In this document: positions 24,567 to 33,055 of the stretch, piece after piece
Layout: each line of letters starts with the position of its first letter
How positions within the stretch are numbered: the first letter of the stretch is position 1
Assembly (NCBI RefSeq): GCF_001625085.1
Contig: NZ_BDAW01000067.1
Coordinates: 1 to 52,200, forward strand
Length of the DNA: 52,200 nt
From: Nocardia acidivorans NBRC 108247
Lineage (GTDB): Bacteria; Actinomycetota; Actinomycetes; Mycobacteriales; Mycobacteriaceae
Direction: 5' to 3'
The notes under the pieces: model-generated
The model's database searches: none
What the model was told of the DNA's origin: nothing
The model's input: only the letters and a program-made list of their open reading frames with translations
Translations under genes and position numbers: made by a program

Positions 24567-25847
24567 TCAGAGCTGGGGTGGGGCGGGCAGGGTGAGCGTG
24601 GCTATCGTGCCGCCATCGGGTGCGGAGCCCAGGGCCACCGACCCGGAGTGCGCCCGGGCGACCCACTGCACGAGCGAGAGTCCGATGCCGTGCCGCCCGC
24701 CCGCACCGGTGGAGCCGTGCGCGAACGGATCGGCCAGGTCCGGATCCAGACCGGGTCCATGATCACGCACCGTGACCGCGTGTTCGGCGACCGTGATCTC
24801 CACGGGCGTGCCGCCGTGCACCAGGGCGTTGTCGATGAGATTGCGTACCGCCAGGGCAAGTAGATCCGGATCCGCTTGCACCACGGTCGGTTCGGTCCGC
24901 AGCTCGATACCCGCGACTCCGCATTCGGCGACCACGCCCTCCACGAGTTGGTCCAGATGCAGTCGCTCCGAATCGAGTTCACCGAGTCCGGTCTCGGTGC
25001 GGGTGCGCGCCAGCAGGCCGGTGACCAGCCGTCCCATCCGATCGGTGAGCGAGCGCGCCTCGGTGACCGCGCGCCGGGAATCCTGCGGATCACGCAGTGC
25101 CGCATCGAGATACAGGCGCAGCGTGGCGAGCGGGGTGCGCAGTTCGTGCGAGGCGTCGGCGAGAAAACGCTCCTGTTCGGCGAGCATGCGCACGGCCGGA
25201 CGCGTACTCACCCCGGACAGCAGGTGGCCGATGACCGCCGCCAGTGCGATCAGGGCCAGACCGCCGAATTCCAATGCCAGCACCAGACTTCGATGATCGC
25301 GCTGCGAGGGTGCGGGATCGGAGCCCGCGAAGACCACGGCGCTGATGGCGGCGTCATTGTCGTACACCGGCGCGGCGGCCACCCGAATACGCTGCCCCGC
25401 ACTATTACCCATGGTGCTGAATACGGTGTCCTCCGCCGCGGCGGTCTCCTCGGAGGGCGCGGTCAGATCCGCGGGCAGGGTGGAGCGCAGGTGCCCGTAC
25501 CCTTCCCGCCACCGCCCGTCGGTCCCCCGCACCATGACCGCGACCGCGGAGTTGCCCTGTGCCAGATCGTCTTCCCGCAGGGTCTCCAAGTCGATGGTGC
25601 CGTCGGCATTCCAGTACACGACCCGCGCCAATCCGGTGACCACCCGATCCACTCCGTCATCGAGCGCCCGCTCCCGCGAATGCGAATCGATGGACGCCGC
25701 CACCGTGGCGAGCACCAGCAGGCAGGCGGCGGTGAGGGCGGTGAAGAGCGCGGTGAGCAGCCAGCGCATCCGGCGCAGCCGCCCGGGCGTGGTCGGGTTC
25801 GCTCTGCGACTCGCACCGAAGCGCCACCGGGAACGGCTGTCGTTCAC
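24567..25847 (-). CDS. Two-component sensor histidine kinase
   Basis: A 426-residue membrane kinase. Membrane segments at about 28-51 and 190-210 flank an extracytoplasmic sensor of about 135 residues. The H-box ADASHELRTPL carries the phospho-acceptor His234, the N-box is RNLIDNALVHGG and the G-boxes are DHGPGLDPDL and GGRHGIGLSLV. No HAMP domain is clear. The GTG start at 25847 overlaps the stop of the response regulator (GTGA), so the pair is coupled. The signal is unknown. Confidence 0.94.
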   Translation of the reverse strand: MNDSRSRWRFGASRRANPTTPGRLRRMRWLLTALFTALTAACLLVLATVAASIDSHSRERALDDGVDRVVTGLARVVYWNADGTIDLETLREDDLAQGNSAVAVMVRGTDGRWREGYGHLRSTLPADLTAPSEETAAAEDTVFSTMGNSAGQRIRVAAAPVYDNDAAISAVVFAGSDPAPSQRDHRSLVLALEFGGLALIALAAVIGHLLSGVSTRPAVRMLAEQERFLADASHELRTPLATLRLYLDAALRDPQDSRRAVTEARSLTDRMGRLVTGLLARTRTETGLGELDSERLHLDQLVEGVVAECGVAGIELRTEPTVVQADPDLLALAVRNLIDNALVHGGTPVEITVAEHAVTVRDHGPGLDPDLADPFAHGSTGAGGRHGIGLSLVQWVARAHSGSVALGSAPDGGTIATLTLPAPPQL

Positions 25848-26518
25848 GGGGATTCGGCGATCGTGAAGCCGACCCCGCGCACGGTATCGATCAGCGGTGG
25901 TTCGCCGAGTTTGCGGCGCAGCTGGGCGATGACCACATCCACCACATTCGAGGCCGGTTCGGCCATTTCGTCCCAACAGCATTCGATGAGTTCGGTGCGT
26001 GAGACGACTGCTCCCGCGCGGTCGGCCAGCAACTCCAGGACGCCGAATTCCTTGGGCGTCAAGGTGAGTAGCACTCCGGCGCGATACACCTTGCGGCGCG
26101 GCCTGTCGACGGTGAGGTCGCCCAGGACCGTGCGGGTCGGCGCGGGCTGTTCACGGCGGCGGCACAGCGCGCCCACCCGTGCGGCGAGTTCATCCATGGC
26201 GAAGGGTTTGACCACATAGTCGTCGGCCCCCTGGGCGAAGCCGTCGAGCCGATCGGCCAGCGCATCGCGGGCGGTGAGCATGAGCACCGGTGTCCGCCGT
26301 CCGGATTCCCGCTGCGCGCGCACCAGATCCAGCCCGTCCCCATCGGGTAGGCCCCGGTCCACGACCAGACAGTCGTACTGATTCACCGCGATCTTGAGAT
26401 CGGCGTCGGCGTAATCGCGGGCCAGATCGACCGCGAACCCGGCAGCCCGCAGCCCGGCGACCACCTCGTCGCCCAGATGCCGATCGTCCTCACATACCAA
26501 CACCCGCACTTTCGCCAT
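25844..26518 (-). CDS. OmpR-family response regulator
   Basis: A 224-residue regulator. The receiver has the acidic pair in CEDD, phospho-acceptor Asp54 (VVDRGLPDGDG), Thr82 and Lys104 (VVKPF). The C-terminal winged helix (about 130-224) has LTPKEFGVLELLADRAG and DTVRGVGFTI. It is partnered with the coupled histidine kinase. A paralog with very similar sequence but no kinase lies at 42456. Confidence 0.94.
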   Translation of the reverse strand: MAKVRVLVCEDDRHLGDEVVAGLRAAGFAVDLARDYADADLKIAVNQYDCLVVDRGLPDGDGLDLVRAQRESGRRTPVLMLTARDALADRLDGFAQGADDYVVKPFAMDELAARVGALCRRREQPAPTRTVLGDLTVDRPRRKVYRAGVLLTLTPKEFGVLELLADRAGAVVSRTELIECCWDEMAEPASNVVDVVIAQLRRKLGEPPLIDTVRGVGFTIAESP

Positions 26519-26673
26519 TAGAACATCACCCGCGCCCGCCCGGCCAGCACCTGCGCGGTGCGCCATCCAGAATTCGGGCACACGTCCAGGTCAGCGGTGG
26601 GCATGGTGCACCCCGGTGCGTCGGCGGCTGCGGTCACCCGTCTCCCTGTCGCGGCCGGCCGAGAAACGCTCAT
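26518..26673 (-). CDS. Possible 51-residue coupling ORF between DUF1501 and the response regulator
   Basis: ATG 26673 overlaps the stop of DUF1501 (ATGA) and its own TAA overlaps the ATG of the response regulator (TAATG). The 51 codons keep high GC at third positions and include two Cys. No homology is recognised. It may be a real coupling peptide or only a chance frame that fills the 151-base gap. Confidence 0.3.
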   Translation of the reverse strand: MSVSRPAATGRRVTAAADAPGCTMPTADLDVCPNSGWRTAQVLAGRARVMF

Positions 26674-27923
26674 GCCGCGATCACGCCGGGGATAGCGCGC
26701 GGGTTGCCGGTCAGGACGTCGGAGGCGGGGATGTTGAACCACGATTCGGCGACGGTCGCGTAGAACTCGGTCATATGGACGGTGGGCCGCAGATTGTCAT
26801 CGGCGTCGAGGTGGCGCAGGGAGGGAAGTGCGCCGAAGACGCCCGGATTGGTGGGGCCCAGCAGGAGCGCGGTACCGGCCGCGCCGTGGTCCAGACCGGT
26901 GGAGCCGTTGTCGGGGACTCGGCGACCGAATTCGCTGTACGCGGCGATGAGGACGCGGTCGGCGATACCTCGGGCGGACAGATCGCGTCGTAGTGCGGCC
27001 AGGGCGGCATCGAGGTCGGCCATGAGGCGCGCGTAGCGGGTGGGATGTGCTGTGTGCGTATCGAAATCCGCGCCGACGGGGACGTGGACTATCCGCAGAC
27101 CGTGCTGGTCATCGGCGAGAAGTCGTGCGGCCAAACGCAATTGGATACCGAGATCGGTGCTCGGATAGCCGTCGGCGGCGGGAGGAAGTGTGGCGGCCAC
27201 GTCCGAGAAGCGCAGGGCCGCCGCGTTCGCGGCGCGGGCGGTGGCCAGCAGCGGGGAATCGGCGCGGTCCGGATGGGCCATGGCGCGCTGGGCGGCGAGC
27301 CAGGCGGCGCGCAGGTTCTCATCCTCGAAAACCGGGAAGAGGCCGTCGTTTCCGGCGTCGACCGACAGGGTGGTGACGTGTTCGCACGCCAGGGCCTGGG
27401 TCGAACCGACGCCGAGGGAGACCCCGACCGCCGGAACGCTCGGATCGCCGAGATGGTCGCACAGGCGGCCGAGGAATCCGGTCGAGGGACGGACGGTGCC
27501 GCTCGGATCGCCGGTCTGCCAACGGTGCAGCATTTCGAAGTGCGAGAGGTCGGGATCGGCTACGCCCACGCCCGGGATCACCGAGACGCCCGCCTCGGCG
27601 AGTTTCAGCAGATCCGGATGCAGGCCGACCGCGGCATCGATCGGATGCACCGTATCGGGGCGCAGGGCGGTCGACGGCCGCAGATCGTAGTAGCGGGAGT
27701 CGGTGTAGGGCACGGCCATGGACAATCCGTCACTGCCACCGGCCATTTCGATCACCAGCAGGCGCCGCAAATCGGGGGCGGCGGCACGCACCGCCGGGGG
27801 TGGCTCCCAGATGTCCGGTGGTTGCCAGGAGAGCGTTCGGACGGCGGCGATACCCGCGGTGGTCGCGGCGACGCCCAGACCTACGCCCGCGCGCAATGCG
27901 GTGCGTCGAGTCATAGGGAACAT
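26670..27923 (-). CDS. DUF1501 protein, probably Tat-exported
   Basis: A 417-residue protein. The N-terminus, TRRTALRAGVGLGVAATTAGIAA, is a twin-arginine-like signal. The body starts RRLLVIEMAGGSDGLSMAVPY, then VGVADPDLSHFEMLHRWQTG, HVPVGADFDTHTAHPTRYARLM and YSEFGRRVPDNGSTGLDHGAAG, typical of the DUF1501 sulfatase-like family. It almost always pairs with a DUF1800 protein, as here (25 bases apart). AAGGAAA precedes ATG 27923. The role in the envelope or outside is unknown. Confidence 0.88.
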   Translation of the reverse strand: MFPMTRRTALRAGVGLGVAATTAGIAAVRTLSWQPPDIWEPPPAVRAAAPDLRRLLVIEMAGGSDGLSMAVPYTDSRYYDLRPSTALRPDTVHPIDAAVGLHPDLLKLAEAGVSVIPGVGVADPDLSHFEMLHRWQTGDPSGTVRPSTGFLGRLCDHLGDPSVPAVGVSLGVGSTQALACEHVTTLSVDAGNDGLFPVFEDENLRAAWLAAQRAMAHPDRADSPLLATARAANAAALRFSDVAATLPPAADGYPSTDLGIQLRLAARLLADDQHGLRIVHVPVGADFDTHTAHPTRYARLMADLDAALAALRRDLSARGIADRVLIAAYSEFGRRVPDNGSTGLDHGAAGTALLLGPTNPGVFGALPSLRHLDADDNLRPTVHMTEFYATVAESWFNIPASDVLTGNPRAIPGVIAA

Positions 27924-27948
27924 GAGTTTCCTTGTTGTTCAGGGCCGT

Positions 27949-29166
27949 TCAGGCGAGCGCGAATTCGGGCGAGGTGAGGGTGAGTGCCAGCAGTGCGGTC
28001 GCGACCTGCTCCGGATCGCGCCGGAGCTCGAACGCCAGATCACGTGCGGCCACGGCGGTTTCGGGTGTCGCGTCGTAGATTCCGGCGCGAGCGAACACGG
28101 CCGCCACGGGGTCGGAGGCTCCGGCCAAATCGGGAATGACGGGGGCGTCCACGGCCAATACGGCCCGGGCGACCGCGACGCCGGGACCGAGCAGGCCCGG
28201 GCCGAGCGGCCAGCCCGCCACATTCGGTGGGAAGAACGGGGATTGGCCGAGTGCGGTCATATGCTCGAAAGCCGCTGCCGGATCGTCGATTCCGCAGACC
28301 GCGAAGGCGGCGGTCACCCATTCGACGGGAGAGCGCGGGCGGGTGCGGACGGCGGTGCGAAATCGATCTCCCCGGACGATCGCCTCCACCAGAGGCCGAA
28401 TCTCCAAGCGCGCCCGCGTGAACACCTCCGCCAGCTCGGTCAGCCGCGGTTCCTCCGGCCACTCCCCCACCAGAAACGCGTGCAGCTTACCCGCGATGTG
28501 CCGCGCGGTCTCGGGTCGATCGCAGAGCACGTCCACGGCATCGCGCACGGTGGTGACGGGTCGGGAAAGCAGCTGCACCGCACGCTGATTCCCGGACTCC
28601 CGGTCGAACACGGCCTTCCCGTCGTCAACGCTCCAGCCGGACAGCGCCACCGCCGCGGCTCGCACATCCGCCTGCGAGTAATTCCCCCGCCCGACGGTGA
28701 ACAACTCCATGAGCTCGCGCCCGTGATTCTCATTCGGCGCGGAGGCGACCGATCCGGCGCCATCGAGCCACTGGAGCATGGCCCCGTCCACGGTGATCGC
28801 CTGCGCCAGCTCACGAAAGTTCCCGAGTGCGTGCGTGCGCAGCAGTAAATGCTGCTGCCACATGAGATCCCAGGTCTCGACCTTGTCGTGACTGGACGTG
28901 AAATGCGAGTGCCAGAACCAGACCAGCTTCTCGTGCACCCCGGCCGCCGGATCGGCCATGAGCCGCAACCACCGCACCGCGGGTCCATCCGCCCCCGCCT
29001 CGGCCTCCTCGTCGAACACCGGAGTGCCGGGCGTCAGCGGCTGCGCACCCAGCACGAGGTCCAGCACACCCGAAACCCCCTGCGCGGCCAGCGCTTCGGT
29101 CCGGCCGGGAAAGGGGCCGAAGGTAGTGCGCCGCAGCACATGCGCCACGGCTGCCAGGTCATCCAT
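27949..29166 (-). CDS. DUF1800 protein
   Basis: A 405-residue protein beginning DLAAVAHVLRRTTFGPFPGRTEALAAQG, followed by WFWHSHFTSSHDKV, NENHGRELMELFTVGRGNYSQADVRAAAVALSGW and FPPNVAGWPLG, which are the standard blocks of DUF1800. It has no evident signal peptide. It pairs with DUF1501 in many bacteria; the shared function is not established. First gene of a minus-strand block that may extend into the response regulator and kinase. Confidence 0.88.
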   Translation of the reverse strand: MDDLAAVAHVLRRTTFGPFPGRTEALAAQGVSGVLDLVLGAQPLTPGTPVFDEEAEAGADGPAVRWLRLMADPAAGVHEKLVWFWHSHFTSSHDKVETWDLMWQQHLLLRTHALGNFRELAQAITVDGAMLQWLDGAGSVASAPNENHGRELMELFTVGRGNYSQADVRAAAVALSGWSVDDGKAVFDRESGNQRAVQLLSRPVTTVRDAVDVLCDRPETARHIAGKLHAFLVGEWPEEPRLTELAEVFTRARLEIRPLVEAIVRGDRFRTAVRTRPRSPVEWVTAAFAVCGIDDPAAAFEHMTALGQSPFFPPNVAGWPLGPGLLGPGVAVARAVLAVDAPVIPDLAGASDPVAAVFARAGIYDATPETAVAARDLAFELRRDPEQVATALLALTLTSPEFALA

Positions 29167-29229
29167 GCGCTCAACCTGACAGATCGCGTATTAGGAAATC
29201 GTGAGCCCGCCGTGTGCGCGCCGAGGGTA

Positions 29230-29262
29230 TGGATCCCGGCCGGAAGAACGCCGGGATGACGA
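29230..29262. repeat. Dispersed palindromic repeat, copy C
   Basis: TGGATCCCGGCC...GCCGGGATGACGA with arms ATCCCGGC (29233-29240) and GCCGGGAT (29250-29257), the same orientation as the copy at 675-707. It directly precedes the minisatellite at 29269. Confidence 0.7.
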
Positions 29263-29268
29263 AGCGAC

Positions 29269-29440
29269 GCAGTTCCGCCGTGCTCGACCGAAGCAGTGCG
29301 GTTCGGTCGCGGTCGACCGGGGCGGCGCAACTCCGCCGCGTCCGGCGGAGACCATGCAGTTCCGCCGCGTTCGATGGGGACGATGCTCCGCACCCCGCAT
29401 TCACGGGGCAATGCTCCACGCCCCGCCCTCACGAGGCCGT
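29269..29440. repeat. Degenerate 29-base minisatellite, six copies
   Basis: Units start at 29269, 29298, 29327, 29356, 29385 and 29413; the first four are 29 bases and the last two 28. A shared pattern is GC(A/G)(G/A)(T/C)TCCGCCGCG followed by a TCGA-like block and GGGGAC/GGGGCA. Copies 5 and 6 have shifted to GCTCC(G/A)C.CCCCGC. A partial seventh unit may begin at 29441. It fills the gap between the start of DUF1800 and the end of bioD. Confidence 0.7.
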
Positions 29441-29451
29441 GCTGCTCGAGG

Positions 29452-30135
29452 TCAGGGGTGGAGGTAGCGGGTGGTCCAGGTGGGGTCGAACCAGGTGGGG
29501 GCGGTGGTGGTGAAGCGGGGGGCGGGCCAGGAGCCCGCGCCTGCGGGGAGGGCGCCGACTATGTCCACGCCGGTGACGGCGGGGAGGTCGGTGCGGTTGC
29601 ATTCGGAGGCGAGGTCGGGGGTCTCGGGCCAGGAGCCGATGACCAGGCCCGCACACCGGATGCCGGCGGATTGCAGTGCGCGCGTGGTGAGTTCGCTGTG
29701 GTTGAGGGTGCCCAGGCCCGCGGCGGCCACCAGGAGGACGGGGGCGTTGAGTTTCTGGGCCAGGTCCAGGAGGGTGAACTCGCCGATGCGGACGAGGAGG
29801 CCGCCCGCGCCCTCCACCAGGGTGAGGTCGGCGTCGGCGCAGGATTCGATGCCCGCCACGGTTTCGGCGAGGGTGAGCAGTGGCTGGCCGCAGCGCCGGG
29901 CGGCGGTGTCGGGGGCGAGGGGCTCGGGGTAGCGGGCCAGCTCGAGGGTGCGGGTGACGCCGGACAGGCGGGTGATTTCGGCGAGGTCGCCGGGTTCGCC
30001 GGGGGCCACACCTGTTTGGGCCGGTTTACACACCGCGACGGTGGCACCGGCCGCGCGGGCGGTGGCCGCCAGGGCCGCGGTCACGATGGTCTTGCCGACA
30101 TCGGTGGAGGTGCCGGTGATGAACAGCAGGCTCAT
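29452..30135 (-). CDS. bioD: Dethiobiotin synthetase
   Basis: A 227-residue ATP-dependent carboxylase that closes the ureido ring of dethiobiotin. The P-loop GTSTDVGKT is at residues 8-16; CKPAQTGV (36-43) and VEGAGGLLVRI follow. It overlaps bioF by four bases (30132-30135), so it is coupled. Confidence 0.97.
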   Translation of the reverse strand: MSLLFITGTSTDVGKTIVTAALAATARAAGATVAVCKPAQTGVAPGEPGDLAEITRLSGVTRTLELARYPEPLAPDTAARRCGQPLLTLAETVAGIESCADADLTLVEGAGGLLVRIGEFTLLDLAQKLNAPVLLVAAAGLGTLNHSELTTRALQSAGIRCAGLVIGSWPETPDLASECNRTDLPAVTGVDIVGALPAGAGSWPAPRFTTTAPTWFDPTWTTRYLHP

Positions 30136-31286
30136 GACGCCACCACCGTCCGGCCACGGGCCTCGGCCAATACCTCGGTGAGAATGGTGGCGATGGTGGC
30201 GATGTCGTGGTCGGTGAGGTTGGCCCGGGCGGTCAGGCGCAGGCGGGAGGTGCCTTCGGGGACCGAGGGCGGGCGGAAGCAGCCGACGCTGAGGCCGCGC
30301 GCCAGGCAGGCCTGGGCGGCGTCGTAGGCGACCTGGGCTTCGCCGAGGACGACCGAGACCACGGCCGAATCCGGTTCGGGGACACCGGCGATGCGGGCCA
30401 GGTCGGCGGCGCGGGCCAGGACGCGGGCGGCCATGTCCGGATCGCGGCGCAGGACGCGCAGGGCGGCGCGGGCCGCGCCGACAGCGGCAGGGGCCAGGCC
30501 GGTGTCGAAGATGAAGGTGCGGGCGGAGTCGATGAGGTGGGCGCGGACACGGGCGCTGGCCAGGACCGCGCCGCCTTGAGCCGCAAGGGCTTTGGAGAGG
30601 GTCGCGGTGATCACCAGATCGGGCTCACCCGCGAGGCCGACCTCGTGGACCAGGCCGCGGCCGCCGTCGCCGCGCACACCCAGGCCGTGCGCCTCGTCGA
30701 CGATGAGCACCGCGCCATTGGCCCGGGTCACCCGGTGCAGTTCGGCCAGCGGTGCGAGATCGCCGTCCGCGCTGAACACCGAGTCGGTGAGCACCAGCGC
30801 CCGCTCCTCGGTGCGCTCGGCCAGCAATCGATCCACCGCGGCCGGATCCCGGTGTGCGGCAACCACTACGCGAGCCCGGGACAAACGGCAGGCATCCACC
30901 AGGGAGGCATGGCTGCCCGCGTCCGAGACCACCAGGGAGCCGCGTCCGGCCAGTGCGGTGACCGCGCCGAGGTTTGCCGCGTACCCGGAGGCGAAGACCA
31001 ATCCGGCTTCGGCGCCGACGAATTCGGCGAGTTCGGCTTCCAGCAGTTCGTGCGCGGCGGTGGTTCCGGTGACCAGTCGCGATCCGGTGGAGCCCGCGCC
31101 CCATTTGCAGACCGCGTCGACCGCGCCGTCGATCACCTCCGGATGCCGGACCAGGCCGAGGTAGTCGTTCGAGGCCAGGTCGATGATCGCGGTCTCCGGT
31201 GCGCGGGGGCGTAGTTCTCGGCGCAGCCCGGCGTCCACGCGCTCGGCGGCGCGTACGTCCAACCAACTCAAGGGATCGGCACTCAC
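30132..31286 (-). CDS. bioF: 8-amino-7-oxononanoate synthase
   Basis: A 384-residue PLP enzyme that condenses pimeloyl thioester with alanine. PLP-binding Lys232 is in TATLSKALAAQGGA; Asp198 is in VDEAHGLG; SNDYLGL is at 39-45 and the substrate-binding GSTGSRLVTG at 65-74. The GTG start at 31286 has GGAG six bases upstream. A BioQ box lies 17 bases upstream, and a -10-like TATGCT (minus strand, 31300-31295) sits between box and start. Confidence 0.97.
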   Translation of the reverse strand: MSADPLSWLDVRAAERVDAGLRRELRPRAPETAIIDLASNDYLGLVRHPEVIDGAVDAVCKWGAGSTGSRLVTGTTAAHELLEAELAEFVGAEAGLVFASGYAANLGAVTALAGRGSLVVSDAGSHASLVDACRLSRARVVVAAHRDPAAVDRLLAERTEERALVLTDSVFSADGDLAPLAELHRVTRANGAVLIVDEAHGLGVRGDGGRGLVHEVGLAGEPDLVITATLSKALAAQGGAVLASARVRAHLIDSARTFIFDTGLAPAAVGAARAALRVLRRDPDMAARVLARAADLARIAGVPEPDSAVVSVVLGEAQVAYDAAQACLARGLSVGCFRPPSVPEGTSRLRLTARANLTDHDIATIATILTEVLAEARGRTVVAS

Positions 31287-31302
31287 AGCTCCGCAGCATA
31301 CT

Positions 31303-31315
31303 TGAACACCGTTCA
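31303..31315. promoter_or_regulatory. BioQ box 2 (bioF and the 103-residue gene)
   Basis: TGAAC-ACC-GTTCA, a perfect 5+3+5 palindrome. On the plus strand its right end fills the -35 position (31310-31315) for a TATGCT -10 at 31333-31338, 17 bases away. On the minus strand it lies just upstream of another TATGCT. One bound BioQ could block both divergent promoters. Confidence 0.88.
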
Positions 31316-31361
31316 GGATGCATCCGCCGGGCTATGCTGGAAGTCATAAGGAGGCTGCGCG

Positions 31362-31673
31362 ATGCCACGATGGGCAATAGTGGTCGAGCAGACGACCGGC
31401 TTCGGAGACAGCAAAACCTGGTCGCCGAAGGTTCTCACCGAAGTGGTCGGCACCCGCGAACAAGCCCTCGCCAAGGTGCCCGATCTCGTCCAGAAATTCA
31501 TTCCCGATCATCCGAAGTTGATCAGCCGCCGCACCATCCTCCGCGACGGCGACACCTTCATGCTGATCGCACGCGGCTGGTCCGACGACTACCACTGCGT
31601 CTTCCGCGTCTGGGAAGTGCTGTCGGACAGCGAGAATCCCGATCGAGCCCGGGAGAAACGCGCCAGCCGCTGA
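31362..31673 (+). CDS. Conserved-looking 103-residue protein in the biotin locus, unknown
   Basis: A small soluble protein (MPRWAIVVEQTTGFGDSKTWSPKVL...) with no signal or membrane segment, alternating beta strands and one central helix (TREQALAKVPDLVQKFIPDH), and a Trp/Tyr-rich strand (GWSDDYHCVFRVWEVL). AAGGAGG lies six bases upstream and a -10-like TATGCT at 31333-31338. It is divergent from bioF across a BioQ box and convergent with bioA (three bases apart). No family recognised. Confidence 0.85.
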   Translation: MPRWAIVVEQTTGFGDSKTWSPKVLTEVVGTREQALAKVPDLVQKFIPDHPKLISRRTILRDGDTFMLIARGWSDDYHCVFRVWEVLSDSENPDRAREKRASR

Positions 31674-31676
31674 GCG

Positions 31677-32945
31677 TCACACCGCCGCGGCGGCGAGCAC
31701 CGCGGCGGTGATGCGCTGGACATCCCGTGCCGAACTGATGAAGGGCGGCATGGTGTAAATGAGGTTGCGGAACGGCCGCAACCACACGCCGGACTCGACT
31801 GCGGCGTGGGTGGCCTTGCGCATATCCACCTCATGATCGAGTTCGACGACGCCGATCGCGCCGTGCACGCGCACATCCGCGACACCGGAAAGATCTTGTG
31901 CGCCGGCCAGACCCGCGCGCAGCCCGGCCTCGATCGCGCGCACTTCGCCCTGCCAGTCCCGCGACAGCAGCAGTTCGATCGAGGCCACCGCCACCGCACA
32001 GGCGAGCGGATTACCCATGAAGGTCGGCCCGTGCATGAGCCCGCCGTGCGATCGACTGATGGTCTCGGCGATCTCCGTGGTGCACAGCGCCGCGGCGAGT
32101 GTCATATACCCGCCGGTGAGCGCCTTGCCCACGCACATCACATCCGGGCGCACCCCGGCGGCGTCGGCGGCGAAAAGCGTTCCGGTGCGGCCGAATCCGG
32201 TGGCGATCTCATCGAACACCAGTAGTACGTCATGCTCGTCGCAGAGTCGGCGCAGTTCGGCGAGATAGCGCGGATCGTGGAAGCGCATCCCGCCCGCGCC
32301 CTGCACCACGGGTTCCACGATCACCGCCGCCAATTCGCCCGCGTGCGTGGCGATCAGCCGCTCCAGTTCCGAAACGTACTCCGGCACATAGTCACTCGGT
32401 GGTACGGGCGCGAAGATCTGCTGGGCTAGCACATCGGTCCAGAGCGCGTGCATACCACCGTCGGGATCGCAGACGCTCATGGGCGTGAAGGTGTCGCCGT
32501 GGTATCCCCCGCGCCAGGTGAGCAGGCGGCTCCTCTCGGGTCGGCCGAGCGCGCGCTGATATTGCAGGCACATCTTCACCGCGACCTCGACCGAGACCGA
32601 TCCGGAGTCGCAGAGGAAGACCTTGTCCAAGCCCTCGGGGGTGAGCTCGACGAGCAATTGGGTGAGCCTGGCCGCGGGCTCGTGGGTGAGTCCGCCGAAC
32701 ATCACGTGACTCATGCGCCGGGACTGCGCGAGCAGCGCCGCGTCGAGCACCGGGTGCCGATAGCCGTGCACGGCCGCCCACCACGAACTCATTCCGTCCA
32801 CCAGTTCGCGGCCGTCGGCGAGGGTGAGCCGGGTGCCCGAGGCCGAGGAGACGATCAGCGGTGCGGTGGTCGCAGGGAAGCCGCCGTACGGATGCCACAC
32901 GTGTGCGGCGTCGACGGCGGTGATCTCGTCAGGTGTCAGTGCCAC
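31677..32945 (-). CDS. bioA: Adenosylmethionine-8-amino-7-oxononanoate aminotransferase
   Basis: A 422-residue PLP aminotransferase making 7,8-diaminopelargonate with S-adenosylmethionine as amino donor. PLP-binding Lys274 (CVGKALTGGYM), Asp245 (VFDEIATGFGRTG), the substrate region DGMSSWWAAVHGY (50-62) and HGPTFMGNPLACA match the family. GTG start at 32945, AAGGAA upstream. A BioQ box lies 27 bases upstream. It is convergent with the 103-residue gene. Confidence 0.97.
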   Translation of the reverse strand: MALTPDEITAVDAAHVWHPYGGFPATTAPLIVSSASGTRLTLADGRELVDGMSSWWAAVHGYRHPVLDAALLAQSRRMSHVMFGGLTHEPAARLTQLLVELTPEGLDKVFLCDSGSVSVEVAVKMCLQYQRALGRPERSRLLTWRGGYHGDTFTPMSVCDPDGGMHALWTDVLAQQIFAPVPPSDYVPEYVSELERLIATHAGELAAVIVEPVVQGAGGMRFHDPRYLAELRRLCDEHDVLLVFDEIATGFGRTGTLFAADAAGVRPDVMCVGKALTGGYMTLAAALCTTEIAETISRSHGGLMHGPTFMGNPLACAVAVASIELLLSRDWQGEVRAIEAGLRAGLAGAQDLSGVADVRVHGAIGVVELDHEVDMRKATHAAVESGVWLRPFRNLIYTMPPFISSARDVQRITAAVLAAAAV

Positions 32946-32971
32946 GGGAGATTCCTTCGCGGGCGGCGGCT

Positions 32972-32984
32972 TGAACGCCGTTCA
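32972..32984. promoter_or_regulatory. BioQ box 3 (bioA)
   Basis: TGAAC-GCC-GTTCA, extended by one more matching base on each side (T and A). On the minus strand a -10-like TAACTT (32991-32986) directly precedes it, so bound BioQ would sit on the start of transcription. Confidence 0.85.
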
Positions 32985-33025
32985 AGTTACCAGAATCGGT
33001 GCGCGACAAACCCGGAAGGCATATT

Positions 33026-33042
33026 CTTTGACCGCGTCAAAG
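33026..33042. promoter_or_regulatory. Palindrome at the MarR-GNAT promoter, probable autoregulatory operator
   Basis: CTTTGAC (33026-33032) and GTCAAAG (33036-33042) around CGC. A -10-like TATTCT begins at 33022 and overlaps the left arm. It ends 13 bases before the start codon. MarR proteins commonly bind such sites in front of their own genes. Confidence 0.65.
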
Positions 33043-33055
33043 GATTGGAGGAATC

